A stretch of 64,000 nt of DNA from Heterodera schachtii (taxonomy: Eukaryota > Nematoda > Chromadorea > Rhabditida > Heteroderidae), in assembly GCA_023374025.1 (NCBI GenBank), contig SIJG01000014.1, positions 2,093,077-2,157,076 on the forward strand, in the 5' to 3' direction. Positions within the stretch are counted from its first letter, which is position 1; the number at the start of each line of letters is the position of its first letter. Shown here piece after piece: positions 22,526 through 32,840 of this stretch. The notes beneath the pieces are model-generated. The model was not told where the DNA came from. It ran no database searches and saw nothing but the letters and a program-made list of their open reading frames with translations. A program made the position numbers and the translations under genes.

Positions 22526-23354
22526 AGAGTAGAGCGGGACCGGGACCGGGCCGGGAATTCCCGGTCACCCGAGGTCCCGGTCCCGGTTCCCGGTCCCGGA
22601 TTTTGAAAAAGCTCAGGTCCCGGTCCCGGTAGGGCAGTGTGCAAATGACCTAGTGGCTAGTCTCCTTGACTTTCCCCTTCTTCTTTCCCCTGGTTCAATC
22701 CCTTTACAGAAATTAAAATATTTTGAATTTTCTTTTTGTATACTCATGGCTTTCCTATCGACAAAATATGATTCTTAATTTTTTTAATTGTATTTTATCA
22801 TTTTTTAAATGAAATCTTACCAATTGAGCTTAATAATCCCAAAAACCAACCTTTTTTTGTTGAAAATCTGTTAACAAATTACACCCAAATTTCAAAATTT
22901 TCCCCGGCGGCGCCTATCGGCACCGCCGGACCCCCCTTCTTTCCCAAAAATTTTTTGAAAAAGCGCGCCGAAAAAATGTGATGTGAAAAGCAAGCAAATA
23001 TTAATTTATAATAATATTCAATCATTTAGTCCAAAAAAGGATTAATTGTTTGAAATAATTAAAGAAATTTGTTTGAAAATTTTCATTAATTTAATTTAGC
23101 TTTAACTTTTGGATTTTATTAAATAAAAAACAAAATAAAAATTTAATTTTGTATTATTTTCAGTTGAAAAAAATTAAAATTTGAATTTTTTAAAAATTTT
23201 GAATTTTTTTGAATTTTTAAAAATTCCCGGTTGGTCCCGGTTCCCGGTCCCGGTCCCGAAAAAAATCGAGGTCCCGGTCCCGGTCCCGGCTTCTCAGGTC
23301 CCGGCAAGTCCCGGTCCCGGTTTTTGCAAAAATTCCCGGTCCCGCTCTACTCTA
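22526..23354. mobile_element. hAT-like element with CCCGGT-rich ends and 8-bp target duplication
   Basis: It starts TAGAGTAGAGCGGGACCGGG and ends with the inverse CCCGGTCCCGCTCTACTCTA. The 8-mer GTTTAAAT flanks both sides (22518-22525 and 23355-23362). Between the ends lie dozens of CCGGGA/TCCCGG words in two blocks (22545-22635 and 23225-23345), around an AT-rich core. The core holds a full copy of the dispersed palindromic repeat (22904-22929) and a tRNA-like promoter pair (22646-22702). No transposase. Confidence 0.85.
22640..22712 (+). other. tRNA-like A/B-box pair (possible SINE head)
   Basis: TGACCTAGTGGCTAGTC at 22646 resembles a tRNA A box (TRGYNNANNGG) and GGTTCAATCCC at 22692 fits the B box GWTCRANNC. 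Spacing is about 45 bp. No cloverleaf with paired acceptor arms could be drawn, so this is a pol III promoter-like relic inside the hAT-like element, not a functional tRNA. Confidence 0.4.
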
Positions 23355-23362
23355 GTTTAAAT

Positions 23363-23898
23363 TACAGAATTACATATGTAAGTTCCTAACTAATTACACT
23401 GCTGTTTAACGAATAATTGCTTTAGAAAAATGTTTTTAACTTCTTTAAAATAAAATGAAAATCGCCTCCGTCATTGGCACATAAAATTAAAATCGTGGAT
23501 TTCTTGTAAATTCTTAGACCTACATAAATAATTATTCTTTTCCTATAAAATATGTAAAAAAAATAGGAATACATTTGGTCGTTCGAAAGAGCTGTTTAAG
23601 ACAGAAATTCCCTGGAGAATCGAGACCGAGATGAGGCAGAAATTCACTCTGAATAAACATTTTTCCTAATTGCGATTTATATGTGCATAAGAATTAAATG
23701 TATAATTTTCTTTAATATTTTTATGCATGCAATCAATTTTTATGGATTTATTTACATTCTTTTAGTCGTGGCTTATAAGCATATTCATTTAGCAATATAT
23801 TCATATTATTACATAATCGGCATAAAAATCATTAATGTTGTCCATCATTAAATTTATTAGTGAATTTAATATTTTTGGGTAATATTTTCAGCAAAATA
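23363..23898. other. Intergenic, nothing recognised
   Basis: AT-rich gap between the transposon and the next secreted-protein gene. A TATTTTCAG acceptor ends it. Confidence 0.5.
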
Positions 23899-24144
23899 AT
23901 GGACCATAATTTTTTGCTATCAATAAAATTCATTCTTTTCTTGTTGTTGGTTAATTCCGAAGCAATGCTTCGAAATTTACAAAAGTTAAATGCCGTAACA
24001 AAAGCGGCACGCGTTTCACTTTCGTCTGTTCCTCCCGCGGCAGTGCCAAAAAAATTGGGCGAAGGAATACGAAAAGAAATGTTCAGCAGCGGCAGAAAAC
24101 GGCCCATCGGATGGAAAGCGTCAAAAATTGGGTCAAAACATTAA
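23899..24144 (+). CDS. Small secreted basic peptide precursor (81 aa)
   Basis: The ATG at 23899 lies 7 nt after a TATTTTCAG trans-splice acceptor. Residues 1-22 are a signal peptide (MDHNFLLSIKFILFLLLVNS, then EA). The mature region is basic and cysteine-free: MLRNLQKLNAVTKAAR, then SLSSVPPAAVPKKLGEG, then EMFSSGRKRPIGWKASK. The GRKR could serve as a prohormone cleavage site with a Gly amide donor, which would release a peptide ending FSS-amide; this is inference. AATAAA at about 24176 is 32 bp past the stop, and a TTTTCAG lies about 115 bp past the stop, the spacing of an operon junction to the next gene. Family unknown. Confidence 0.65.
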   Translation: MDHNFLLSIKFILFLLLVNSEAMLRNLQKLNAVTKAARVSLSSVPPAAVPKKLGEGIRKEMFSSGRKRPIGWKASKIGSKH

Positions 24145-24191
24145 AAAAAATAATCTCGTAGCTAAATTAGACTTTGAATAAAACCGATTAA

Positions 24192-25145
24192 ATGCCAATT
24201 TTGTCCCCCGGATGCTTTCTTTGGAAAAGCCTTTCTTTCGCTTGGATCGAATCCATTTTCAGTGATACGGAAACGAAGAATTCGTTGGCAAATGGTCACC
24301 ATCAGCAGCACCATTCCTCGTCATCGTCCTCATCGGCGGAGGAATCATTGCCCTTTTCCAGTAAATTTAATGCATTCTTTCAGCGAGAAATGCTCAGCAA
24401 AAGTGCCGTTGCGAATTTGCCAAACGATCAGAAAAAGGACAAAAACCAAATGGTATGAATAAAAAAGAAAATCACTTTTATACGCCTTAAAACTATATTT
24501 TACATAATTCGAAAGGAAATGAAAGACGATGAATTTATTAGAAAAGAAAATGATGAGCAAAAATCCCCGCAGCATTTTGGTGCTTGGCCCAGATGATTTT
24601 TCATTGGAAATGGCCAGCGACAAATTGATGCAATTAATCACAAATGGAAGCAACATTGTAACAGAAATACGGGCAGAGAAAGGCACAAAATATTCCGACA
24701 GTTTTTTCGACAAACTCATTACGGTATACAAATTACGGTAGACAATGGGATGAAAAGGAAATCTTTTGTTTAATTACAAATTAGCATCAATAATTAATAT
24801 TCTGCCTTCTGCATAATTAAGGCCGTTTTGCATGCCGAACCTGCAACACTGCCAAAAATGACCTTTTGCACATCACCCACTGAATGGACAAAAATGTTCG
24901 ATTTTGTGGAGGAATTTGACGGTGCGCCATGCCGTGTCAAATTTGGCGGTGCCAATTTTGAATGTGCCGCGGAACATTATACCACTGGCAAAAGCGCCTA
25001 CACCGAATATTTGATGAGAAGGGAGGGCACTGAAGGGCAATTTGTGTTCCGTTTTTACTATGAAAATTTGGACAAAATTGAGCACTCATCAGACAAATAT
25101 GGAGAAAACAAATTTGTGAAAATCGAAATTTTCACTCGAAAGTGA
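24192..25145 (+). CDS. Unrecognised protein, three exons; 5' end uncertain
   Basis: Three successive coding stretches join in phase 0. The first is Ser/His-rich (NSLANGHHQQHHSSSSSSSA, ending DKKDKNQM-like before a GTATGA donor at 24453). The second is about 24521-24723 (NPRSILVLGPDDFSLEMASD through FFDKLIT, donor GTATAC). The third is 24821-25145 (LPKMTFCTSPTEWTKMFDFV, CRVKFGGANFECAAEHYTTG, FRFYYENLDKIEHSSD, ending IFTRK). The last exon has the strong amino-acid pattern of a globular beta-rich domain, but I cannot name it. The start could be the ATG at 24192 or one after the TTTTCAG at 24261; the latter would make this the downstream member of an operon with the 81-aa peptide gene. Confidence 0.5.
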
Positions 25146-25737
25146 TCATTGATCAGCGAAGTTTGAAAGAAAACGCAAATCGTGACAATCGAACACATCA
25201 GAACAATCATGTAGGATTCAGCTTTCCCTTTTAGTAGAGCTTACTTCAGTTTCGTCCATTGTTGCTTTTTATTCGTTTTTGAATGTATTGTTGGCTTACG
25301 GGAAAGCATAAAATGTGTAAAAATATTATGCCAAAAAACAATTAAAACCCAAATTGGCATTATTTAATATGCCATTTTTTGAAACTGATTGTCCTAAATC
25401 CACCGCTTTATCGCCGCTTCTAATTGGACTTTGATCGATCATTTGTGCTCTTTTCTTTGATCACTCAGCAAATGAACGCAAAAAACATTCTCCGAAGAAG
25501 CCGAAAGATGGGTGCCATATGTTTTGTTTCATGGCCAAATCACATCGATCTTTAGAACGCATTTGAGTGATTTTTGTTGGCGGATCCTTCCGCTCCGTTA
25601 TCCAATCAATCTCGCCCCCTGCTGATAAGATCAATAGCAGGAGTTTTCGTCATGCCTTTTCAATTGAAAAATTTTTGAATTTAATAATTTTAGCTATTTA
25701 ATTTAATTTTCTTTTACAATTACCGAAAGAATTGAAA
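25146..25737. other. Intergenic, nothing recognised
   Basis: AT-rich sequence with several GATCGATC-like words. No exon or repeat was identified. Confidence 0.5.
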
Positions 25738-26344
25738 ATGGAAAAAATCGAAGTAAAAGAAACAGGTTTATAATTCATTCCTTTTTGGACATGCAAACTT
25801 TTTCAGATATGAAGCCAAATCTGATCGATCAAACCATTGACATTGTGCGCGATGGCCTGCAAAAATATGGCCAAGACAAATTAAGAGAATTATTTTATTT
25901 AAAAAATTTGCAAAATGGAAAATTTTTTGAAAAATAAAATATGCTATTACAAATTGGAAATAAATCATATTTATATTTCCCCTAAATTAACCATTTGACA
26001 GATAAGCATGTATCTGAATGATTATTAAATTTTAAATATTTATTAGCAAATGTTTTTTTGCATAAATTTCTTTTTTACATTCCCTTCATGCGGAACAAAA
26101 TGCAAAAATTATTATTTTTAATTCATTAAATAATATTTTTGTAAATTAATTGGAATTGCCAAATTGCCCCGCCCCCCTTCAGGACATTGCCAGCTTCGTC
26201 AAAGACACAATGGAGCAGCGCTTCGCCGGCACTTGGCACTGTGTCGTGGGGCGCAGTTTCGGCTCACGCGTGTCCTATGAATTGGAGTCATTCGCGCTTT
26301 TCAAGGTCAACCAACACACAGTGCTGATTTTCAAGTGCGGATAA
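25738..26344 (+). pseudogene. Dynein light chain LC8 type, with a mutated 5' splice site
   Basis: LC8 light chains bind dynein intermediate chain and many other partners as dimers. Exons are 25738-25765 (MEKIEVKET), 25807-25880 (DMKPNLIDQTIDIVRDGLQK, YGQDK) and 26183-26344 (DIASFVKDTMEQRFAGTWHC, VVGRSFGSRVSYELESFALF, ending VLIFKCG). The protein aligns with LC8 end to end, including TWHCVVGR. At the second donor the expected GTAAGA reads TTAAGA (25881-25886), so the canonical GT is lost. Reading on gives a stop after about 20 codons (GKFFEK) and a chain lacking the dimer and ligand groove. The 302-bp intron has a good CCCCTTCAG acceptor. It is either a recent pseudogene, a base error, or a gene using a very rare donor. 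The paralogue is also diverged (HTVLIF in place of the usual VAILLF). Confidence 0.75.
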
Positions 26345-27771
26345 ATGGGAGACGCGAAACAAAATATATCATAAATGCGAATACAAATATTCATTTTGTA
26401 TATTGTAAAATAAATTTAAATATAGCAAATTCAAATTTGACAATCATTTTTGACTGTTAAGAAAAAGGGCAAAAATTTGCCAATTTTAAATCTTTTAACA
26501 AATTCCATTCAATTTTTCCTCGTCGGCGCCTAATGGCACTGTCAGCCCCTTATCCTCCATAATTAAGGAAAATCACTAAATTGCAAATTTGGTTTAATTA
26601 AATTCCCATTAATAAAAATCAGGGAGTCAATTTGAGAAACATCCATTTTAGGAAGGATACTTTTTGCTTCTTGAGATTGAACGGTCGATTATTGAGGTGC
26701 ATTTTTCATAAATTTTTTCTTTAAGATTTAAGAAAGTGCCGAAAAAAAGTCAGAAAAGGCATAAAAGCGCAAAAAAAGAGGGCAATTAAGCCAGGGACTT
26801 CGAGTTTTGTATCCATATTTGCACAAAGTCACATAATTAAGACATTCACATTCGATTTGTCCAATTCTAAATTCCATATCCAATTCCGAGCATCTGCGGA
26901 TAAAACAATTAATTTGCCCAATTTCCTTTTTATTTATTTTCACTTTTGATGCACAAGAAATAAAACATTATTGGTGATTTGAAACATTATATGTAAGACG
27001 TGAGATCTTTTATACAATTTGAATCCTGCTTAAAGGGCCTTTAACAAAAATTCAATTCAAATTTATGTAATTTAAATTTCAAAATCCCCATTATATTTTT
27101 AAAAAATCAACTTTTTCTGGCCATTTTAGAGCCGTTCGGCATATTTTTTTTAATGCCAATTTCAAAAAATTTCATTGTGCGTAAAAGGGTTTATTCAAAA
27201 AAAAAATTGACCTTTCGGCGCCGTATATTATTCTTTTGGTTTTTCATATGTTAACTTGTCCGAAAAATAAAAAATTCTTATCTAAAATAAAAACAAAAGA
27301 ATTCTTTTTTTTTATTTGCGAAATATAAAAATAAAACAGACGCATTAAATGGATGTTGTAAACCCCCGCACCAAGTCATAAGCTTTTAATGGCACGGAAG
27401 GGATTAATCAGTGATTAAGCAACCGAATGCCCACCGCCAAATTGTGTAAAACAACACACAGTGTCATTACGACATCGGCTGTCATAATTTTAATTCATTT
27501 TGCCTATTCGATTAAACGCGTGAAAATCGGATGGAAATTCCAAAAACGACTTAATTTTAATTCCTTTGGAAATTTGCCCAAAGTTCAAAAATCGGAAGCA
27601 TTTTTTTCCATTCTTGTTAAGCAATCAATTCATTTATTGTCTCACTTTCGAAAAAACCTAGCAAATATTTTAAATATTAAAAATTAATCATAGAAAGATC
27701 GACCAAACTTTGTATTGCAATTAACACAGAGATAAGCCAGCCTTTGTAATTAACACGGATACATTTCAGAA
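26345..27771. other. Sparse region with weak reading frames
   Basis: One palindromic-repeat copy is at 26519-26545. A minus-strand frame at 26728-26889 after a TTTTATCCGCAG acceptor encodes a Cys-containing segment (IGQIECECLNYVTLCKYGYK). A plus-strand frame at 27427-27687 begins MPTAKLCKTTHSVITTSAVI with one hydrophobic segment. Neither has enough support to be called a gene. Confidence 0.35.
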
Positions 27772-28062
27772 ATGGAGCAAATAATTAATTACCGTAATGT
27801 TTTATTCGAGCATAAAATATCCATGCCCATTTATTTGAATGTCTGCTGGTGGAATGAGCTGATTTTAAAATGTATGGGCTATATAATATTCATTATTTTT
27901 TTGAATCGTTTTTACTGTTCAGCAAAAATAAAGCTTGCTTTTACATTAATTTACAGTCAGTGCAAAAGAATTGGGGCAAAAAATTTATTAATCTATAAAA
28001 TCGGTTCTCCAAGAGATGAGTGTTTGAATGAAATTCTTCCCTCTGCCAAAACGAAGCCCTAA
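27772..28062 (+). CDS. Hypothetical protein, 96 aa, one hydrophobic segment
   Basis: The ATG at 27772 lies 2 nt after an ACATTTCAG acceptor, a plausible trans-splice site. The frame encodes MEQIINYRNVLFEHKISMPI, then a hydrophobic stretch (CMGYIIFIIFLNRFYC), and ends EILPSAKTKP. Codon use is AT-rich and gives little coding signal. A transposon end begins about 35 bp after the stop. No family recognised. Confidence 0.3.
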   Translation: MEQIINYRNVLFEHKISMPIYLNVCWWNELILKCMGYIIFIIFLNRFYCSAKIKLAFTLIYSQCKRIGAKNLLIYKIGSPRDECLNEILPSAKTKP

Positions 28063-28097
28063 TATTAGTCTACTAAAAAAGAAAAAGGCATTCAAAC

Positions 28098-28690
28098 TAG
28101 GGTTGCTCCCCGCCCCCGAGCCGACTCGAGACTTTTTTGGGACCTATTCCCCGACCCGACCCCCCGACATGTGTCCCCCGGCAGTCCCCGACCCCCCAAA
28201 ACTCGAAATTTTTTCCTAAGAATTGGTTCGAAAATCACAAAATTTGGACAATTTTTGGACAAAATTCTCTTAACAAATTATACTCATTTTCAAAAATTTT
28301 CCCGCCGGCGCCTATAGGCACCGTCGGACCACTTCCCTCACCCAAAGTTTCCAAAAAAGTTTTTGAAAAGCGCACCGCTAAATTGTCAAATTTTTAAGAT
28401 TTCTATTTGAGCCTCGGAATTTGATTTCCGATTTCTGAAAATTTTTGGGGCCTGGGATGCCTTGTTATAAAATGCCAAATTGGACGCACTTTTACTGGCG
28501 CTAACGAAGAAGATTTACGAGCATTTAAAAGAAAAATTGATTTTTTCGTTAAAAATTGTTGTTCATTACCCGATCGGGGTCCCCGACCCCCGAAAATTTA
28601 GCTCTCCCCCGACCCGACGCGCGACATATGCCCCCCGATGGTCCCCGGCCCCGACATTTTGCCCCCCGAGGGGTCGGGGAGCATATTTTA
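28098..28690. mobile_element. GC-rich-ended foldback element (about 590 bp)
   Basis: The left block (28098-28205) reads GGGTTGCTCCCCGCCCCCGA followed by repeated CCCCCGACCC. The right block (28570-28690) has the inverse, ending GGGGTCGGGGAGCATATTTT. Between them is AT-rich DNA with one full copy of the palindromic repeat (28302-28327). The architecture matches the hAT-like element at 22526-23354, but with a different terminal word, and I could not find an 8-bp duplication. Confidence 0.6.
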
Positions 28691-30170
28691 CTTTAGCAAA
28701 AAAACATAAAATAAAGAAACAATGGTAAACCAAAATTTTCATAAATTCACATTATTTTTCCCCTGCGAGATATACTCAAATTTGATTAAAAATGATTTTG
28801 TCAAAGTTTCATGCTTTTTGTGACATTTTTTGATTTTTTGCTACTTTTAAATTAAATTTTTTTACTCGCCTTTATGCAAATTTTACCTTTTTTTAAATTT
28901 CCACAGATAAATAATGGTTAGGTCTTTTTTTATGATTTATCATATCAGAAACCTTTGAAAATGGTTCTGTTGTTAACTTATTTTTCGATTTTTTTAGGCA
29001 TATTTCATTTACTTTTCTTTTTAACTTATAAAATATGACCAAAGTCATATTTTGGTGCTTTTCTACAAAATTTTGGGTTTTAGTTCAAAATTTCTCAAAA
29101 AAGCACTAACATCCCTATGAATTGACTTAAAAATCTCAAAATTGCACCCCTAACATTGAAGGACAAATTGAATTTAGAAATTTTCCACTTTTAAATTGCT
29201 ATTATTGTCCCCGTTCCAAACTTAGTCATCCAAAATTTACATAACAAAAATATACGAATGTCATCATTTAATTCTGCTATGCCAGAGAGACACTCCATAA
29301 TTAAATTTGCTTTTAATTTAAAATGCCAAAACCTAACGGATTGGATTATGTGTTAATGAATTGTAAAAAATATTTTGAATTTTGAAGGGCATCATTTAAT
29401 TCGCAAACCGAAGCCATAGAAATTCAATTTGAGCCTTTCAATTTTAATCTGTCAATTTTATCTGCTGACATTTGAATTGAAACTTGCACGTCTTAGCAAG
29501 TCATCTACCGTATTTTCGTTCCTTTGTGGGCCATTAATGCTAATGACTTTCCCATTAAGCTGAATTGCGCAATAGGTCACTTTTTGCTCAGTGCTCATTC
29601 AATTTTTTTTTTAAATATGCTCAAAATCGTAAAATTTTACATTTTTTGCTTAAATTTGTTAACAAGATACGTTCAAATTTCAAAATTTTTCCCGACGGCA
29701 CCTACCGGCGCCGTCGGCGCACCTTTCCCAAAAATCTTTTTGGAAAAAGCGCGCCGCAAAAAACGTTTTATTAGGTTTTTTAAACTTGGAATAGAATTTA
29801 CCAAAGTGCTGGTTTTGAAAATTTTCAGTTGGTAGCCCTAATCAAAATCAAAAAATGAAAAATTTATTAGGAAAAGCATAAATTATTATTATTTTTTAAT
29901 TATAGTTTAATTAATAGGTTTAAGGTTACTTTTAATGTAAATTTTCATAAAATAAAAAAAAACAAGAAAAAATAAACATTTAATTTTAGAATTTTTTTTA
30001 AATTTTTTGATTGTTTTTTTTAATCTAAAAAAAAAAATTTTTAGTGAATACGAAAATTTTTGAAAAAAAAAGTTGTTAGGGTAAAATTATTTTTTTAAAC
30101 GTTCCGTGCGCATTTTATTTTGACGCTTCAGATAGAAGAAAATAATATTCTAACCACAAAAAAGTGCGAA
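28691..30170. other. Intergenic, AT-rich with one palindromic repeat copy
   Basis: A full copy of the dispersed repeat lies at 29692-29717, with its typical flanks (TTTGTTAACAAG on one side, GAAAAAGCGCGCCGCAAAA on the other). The rest has no exon signal. Confidence 0.5.
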
Positions 30171-30881
30171 ATGCCAAACGGAAAGTTTGCACAAATGTTA
30201 CTTCTTCTGCTGATCGTTGCTGAAGTATTCCCCGTGATACAAACAAAGAAAATTGTAATTTTAAATAATTTTAAAAAGGTAGTATTTCATTTTCGGTTTT
30301 TAGTTAATAGGGAAAAAACAGACACTAAATTGTTAATTTTTGGATCAAGTTTTGAATAAATTTGGGTCCAGCGGTGCCGACAAATGCCGAATAATAAGAA
30401 TTTTGGAATTTTACTGAATTTCATTAATGGATTTTACTATAAAAGTTAATTTTTTGTATTATTTACTCAAAATCTTTTGAAATTATAAAAAAATAAATAT
30501 TATTTTAATATGCAGTTAATATATATATATATATATATTTATTTATTTATTTTGTAGCTGCCCATCAATAGGGTTGTATTATTTTTCGGTAACGACCATT
30601 TGTTCTCCTAATTATATTACATAATTATTGTTTGGTTGTATAAGCATTGCAACATTTAGGAGAAGAAGCATGCCCGCCGCCACGTGAAGCGTGAGATCAT
30701 CCCAATTTGCGTCGACTTCACTCGAAGTCCCGTTGAGTGCCCAAATAAGTTCAAGAAGCTCAAGTTGGACCGATTGGTGATGCAGCAGCTGAACAAGCCG
30801 AGCAGACGGATCAGTCTGAGGTGCTACCTGAACATGTTGCCGAGCCCATACTGTTTCCGGCGAAAGTCAAAACTGTTCTGA
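30171..30881 (+). CDS. Secreted basic 4-Cys peptide precursor (2 exons)
   Basis: Exon 1 (30171 to about 30278, donor GTAGTA; a GTAATT donor 24 nt earlier is also in phase) encodes a signal peptide, MPNGKFAQMLLLLLIVAEVF. A TTCAG acceptor 41 nt upstream suits trans-splicing. Exon 2 (30660-30881, acceptor AACATTTAG, phase 0) encodes EKKHARRHVKR, a likely dibasic processing site, then EIIPICVDFTRSPVECPNKF, a Lys-rich middle (KKLKLDRLVMQQLNKPSRR) and RCYLNMLPSPYCFRRKSKLF. Four cysteines remain after the KR, fitting a processed peptide of about 63 residues with two disulfides. Codons of exon 2 are much more GC-rich than the surroundings, a good coding sign. No family recognised. Confidence 0.7.
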
Positions 30882-30904
30882 TCGATCAGAGCTAATTTCG
30901 AAAC

Positions 30905-30913
30905 AGCAGAGGA

Positions 30914-30949
<36 letters not shown>

Positions 30950-30966
30950 AAAGAGAAAGAGAGAGC
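30905..30966. repeat. (GA)n microsatellite
   Basis: About 60 bp of nearly perfect GA dinucleotide repeat, just after the stop of the secreted peptide gene. Confidence 0.9.
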
Positions 30967-31270
30967 ATTTGACAAGAAAAGTGAAACTGAAGAGAGCGAC
31001 GTTCATATTGAGCAGCATTCAGCAAAATGTATATAAGTGATCGGCGAAAAGAGGCATGATCTGATTAATTCGCTTTATTGTATTATGTTGTTACAGATCT
31101 TGAAAAGTATCAAAAAACTTACATTTTCTCGTTTTGTGACGCAATGTAATATATATTTATATATATAATTATTTTACGAAATCTAATTATCACTTTGTTA
31201 TTGAGCTTTTGTTCAACATTCACGCTAAAATATTAAATAAAAATTAAAATTACTATATAACTGTTATAAA

Positions 31271-31859
31271 TAGGGATGGGAATTTTATGTAACAAAATTT
31301 GCAAAATATGTAAATAAAATATGTATAAAAAATGCTAAAATATGTATGAAATTGTACAAAAATCCCCAAATATGTATTAAAATATGTACATAAAAATTTT
31401 TTAATGGTTATTTTTTGGAAAAAATTCTTCATAATAATGAAATAGCCACAAAATGCCATAAAAATGTCCAAAATAGGCTTAGAAACACATTTTAATATTT
31501 CATAAATTAATTTTGATATCATTTTTTGAAAAAAATTCGATTTTTTTAGGGATACATTTTTTAAAAATTTTTTTTAAATTTTTCACAAAAAATTCCTATG
31601 AATTTTCAAAAATGCTCAAAATATGTAAAAAATAAAATAAAATATGTATCAAAAATTGCGAAATATGTACGAAAAAGTCCAAAATATGTATAAAAATATG
31701 TACATATGTAATATGTAGAAAAATCCCGAAATATGTAAAAATATGTAAGTAAAAGTCCCAACTTTTGTTCGCAAACACAAAAAAGAAAGTGTTTTTCCTA
31801 CTATTTAGCATGGAGAATCCAGGAAAAAAAGATGTATTTACATAAAATTCCCATCCCTA
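31271..31859. mobile_element. hAT-like non-autonomous element, 589 bp, exact 8-bp duplication
   Basis: It starts TAGGGATGGGAATTTTATGT and ends with the exact inverse. GTTATAAA flanks both sides (31263-31270 and 31860-31867). Terminal TAGGG and an 8-bp duplication fit hAT. The interior consists of alternating AAATATGTA/TACATATTT words in both halves and has no coding capacity. A second, truncated copy lies in the receptor intron at 21144. Confidence 0.88.
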
Positions 31860-31867
31860 GTTATAAA

Positions 31868-32390
31868 GGGCGGAGGTTTAAATCCGCTCCCCAACATTAA
31901 TATTTTTCTAATCCAAAAATGCTAAAAATGTCATTTTACGAAATTTTGAGTTTTGCCAAAAAACTGGACAATCTTTCTTGATATCAGTCGAAAGCTCATT
32001 AAAAGGGGAAGCTTTCTCTAAGTAATTTCAAACTAATTGACGTGAAGTAAAAAAGTGCAATACTTCAATTTTCATAATGACCTCATGTAAAAAGTGATGT
32101 ACCCAACAAACTTTGATTCATCCGGTGAATAAAATTTTTCCCTATCGATATTTATTTGAAAGTTAAAAGCGTAATAATTATTCTATTTAAAAGCAAAAAA
32201 TTATTAAATTAATAACAATAATAATTTTATTAAAAATATTCTTATGAGATGCTTCTTCTTGATTTAACGAAGTCTTCATAGCCAAATTGAAAACTAAATA
32301 AAGCATAAGCAGTATAGAAAAATCATAGCTTTTAAACTTTGTCTCACCATGTATGTAATTAATTAAAGTTTTAATTATTTAGCGAAAATA
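31868..32390. other. Intergenic, nothing recognised
   Basis: AT-rich. Right after the transposon, GGCGGAGGTTTAAATCCGCT can form a 5-bp stem with a T-arm-like loop, but no full tRNA is present. Confidence 0.45.
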
Positions 32391-32618
32391 ATGTATGCTT
32401 TAAATAAAATAATTATTCTGCTTTTGGCTTTTAAAATAATTATTTTTGCTTTTAATTTGATCACTTTTCACTTTTGGTGCTTCATAATAGCACCACTTAT
32501 AACTTATTTCAGCCAATGCTCTTTGTTTTGCTCATTGGACCTAAAAATTGACTTTTTTGGCTTTTTTCGGCATCCCTATTCGTTGAGCCAAAAATATCCT
32601 TATGAAAAAAAGACGTGA
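32391..32618 (+). CDS. Hypothetical hydrophobic small protein (75 aa)
   Basis: The ATG at 32391 lies 8 nt after a TTATTTAG acceptor. The frame has an N-terminal hydrophobic stretch (MYALNKIIILLLAFKIIIFA), a second hydrophobic part, then FSQCSLFCSLDL and a polar tail ending PYEKKT. An in-frame 36-nt GT..CAG segment (GTGCTTC..TTTCAG, 32477-32512) may be a tiny intron. Coding support is modest because composition equals the background. Confidence 0.3.
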   Translation: MYALNKIIILLLAFKIIIFAFNLITFHFWCFIIAPLITYFSQCSLFCSLDLKIDFFGFFRHPYSLSQKYPYEKKT

Positions 32619-32840
32619 CCGGAACAGAAAAGCCAAGACCTAAATACTTTTTTCAAAAAATTAAACCTTATAATAGTAAATTATTCGTTGAAACCAATCA
32701 TAAAATATTGCAAAAACCAATTTCCATTAAATTTTTTTCAATTAATTTTTTTTGTCCAAAATTACCAAATTCTTAAATTTTATTTTTTTTGAAAAGAATA
32801 GACAAAATCATAGATTTTATCTCAAATTGGTGAACACATT

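Noticed and set aside
31868..31900. tRNA 3' end next to the hAT element
   Set aside because: Only a T-arm-like hairpin; no D arm, anticodon arm or acceptor stem.
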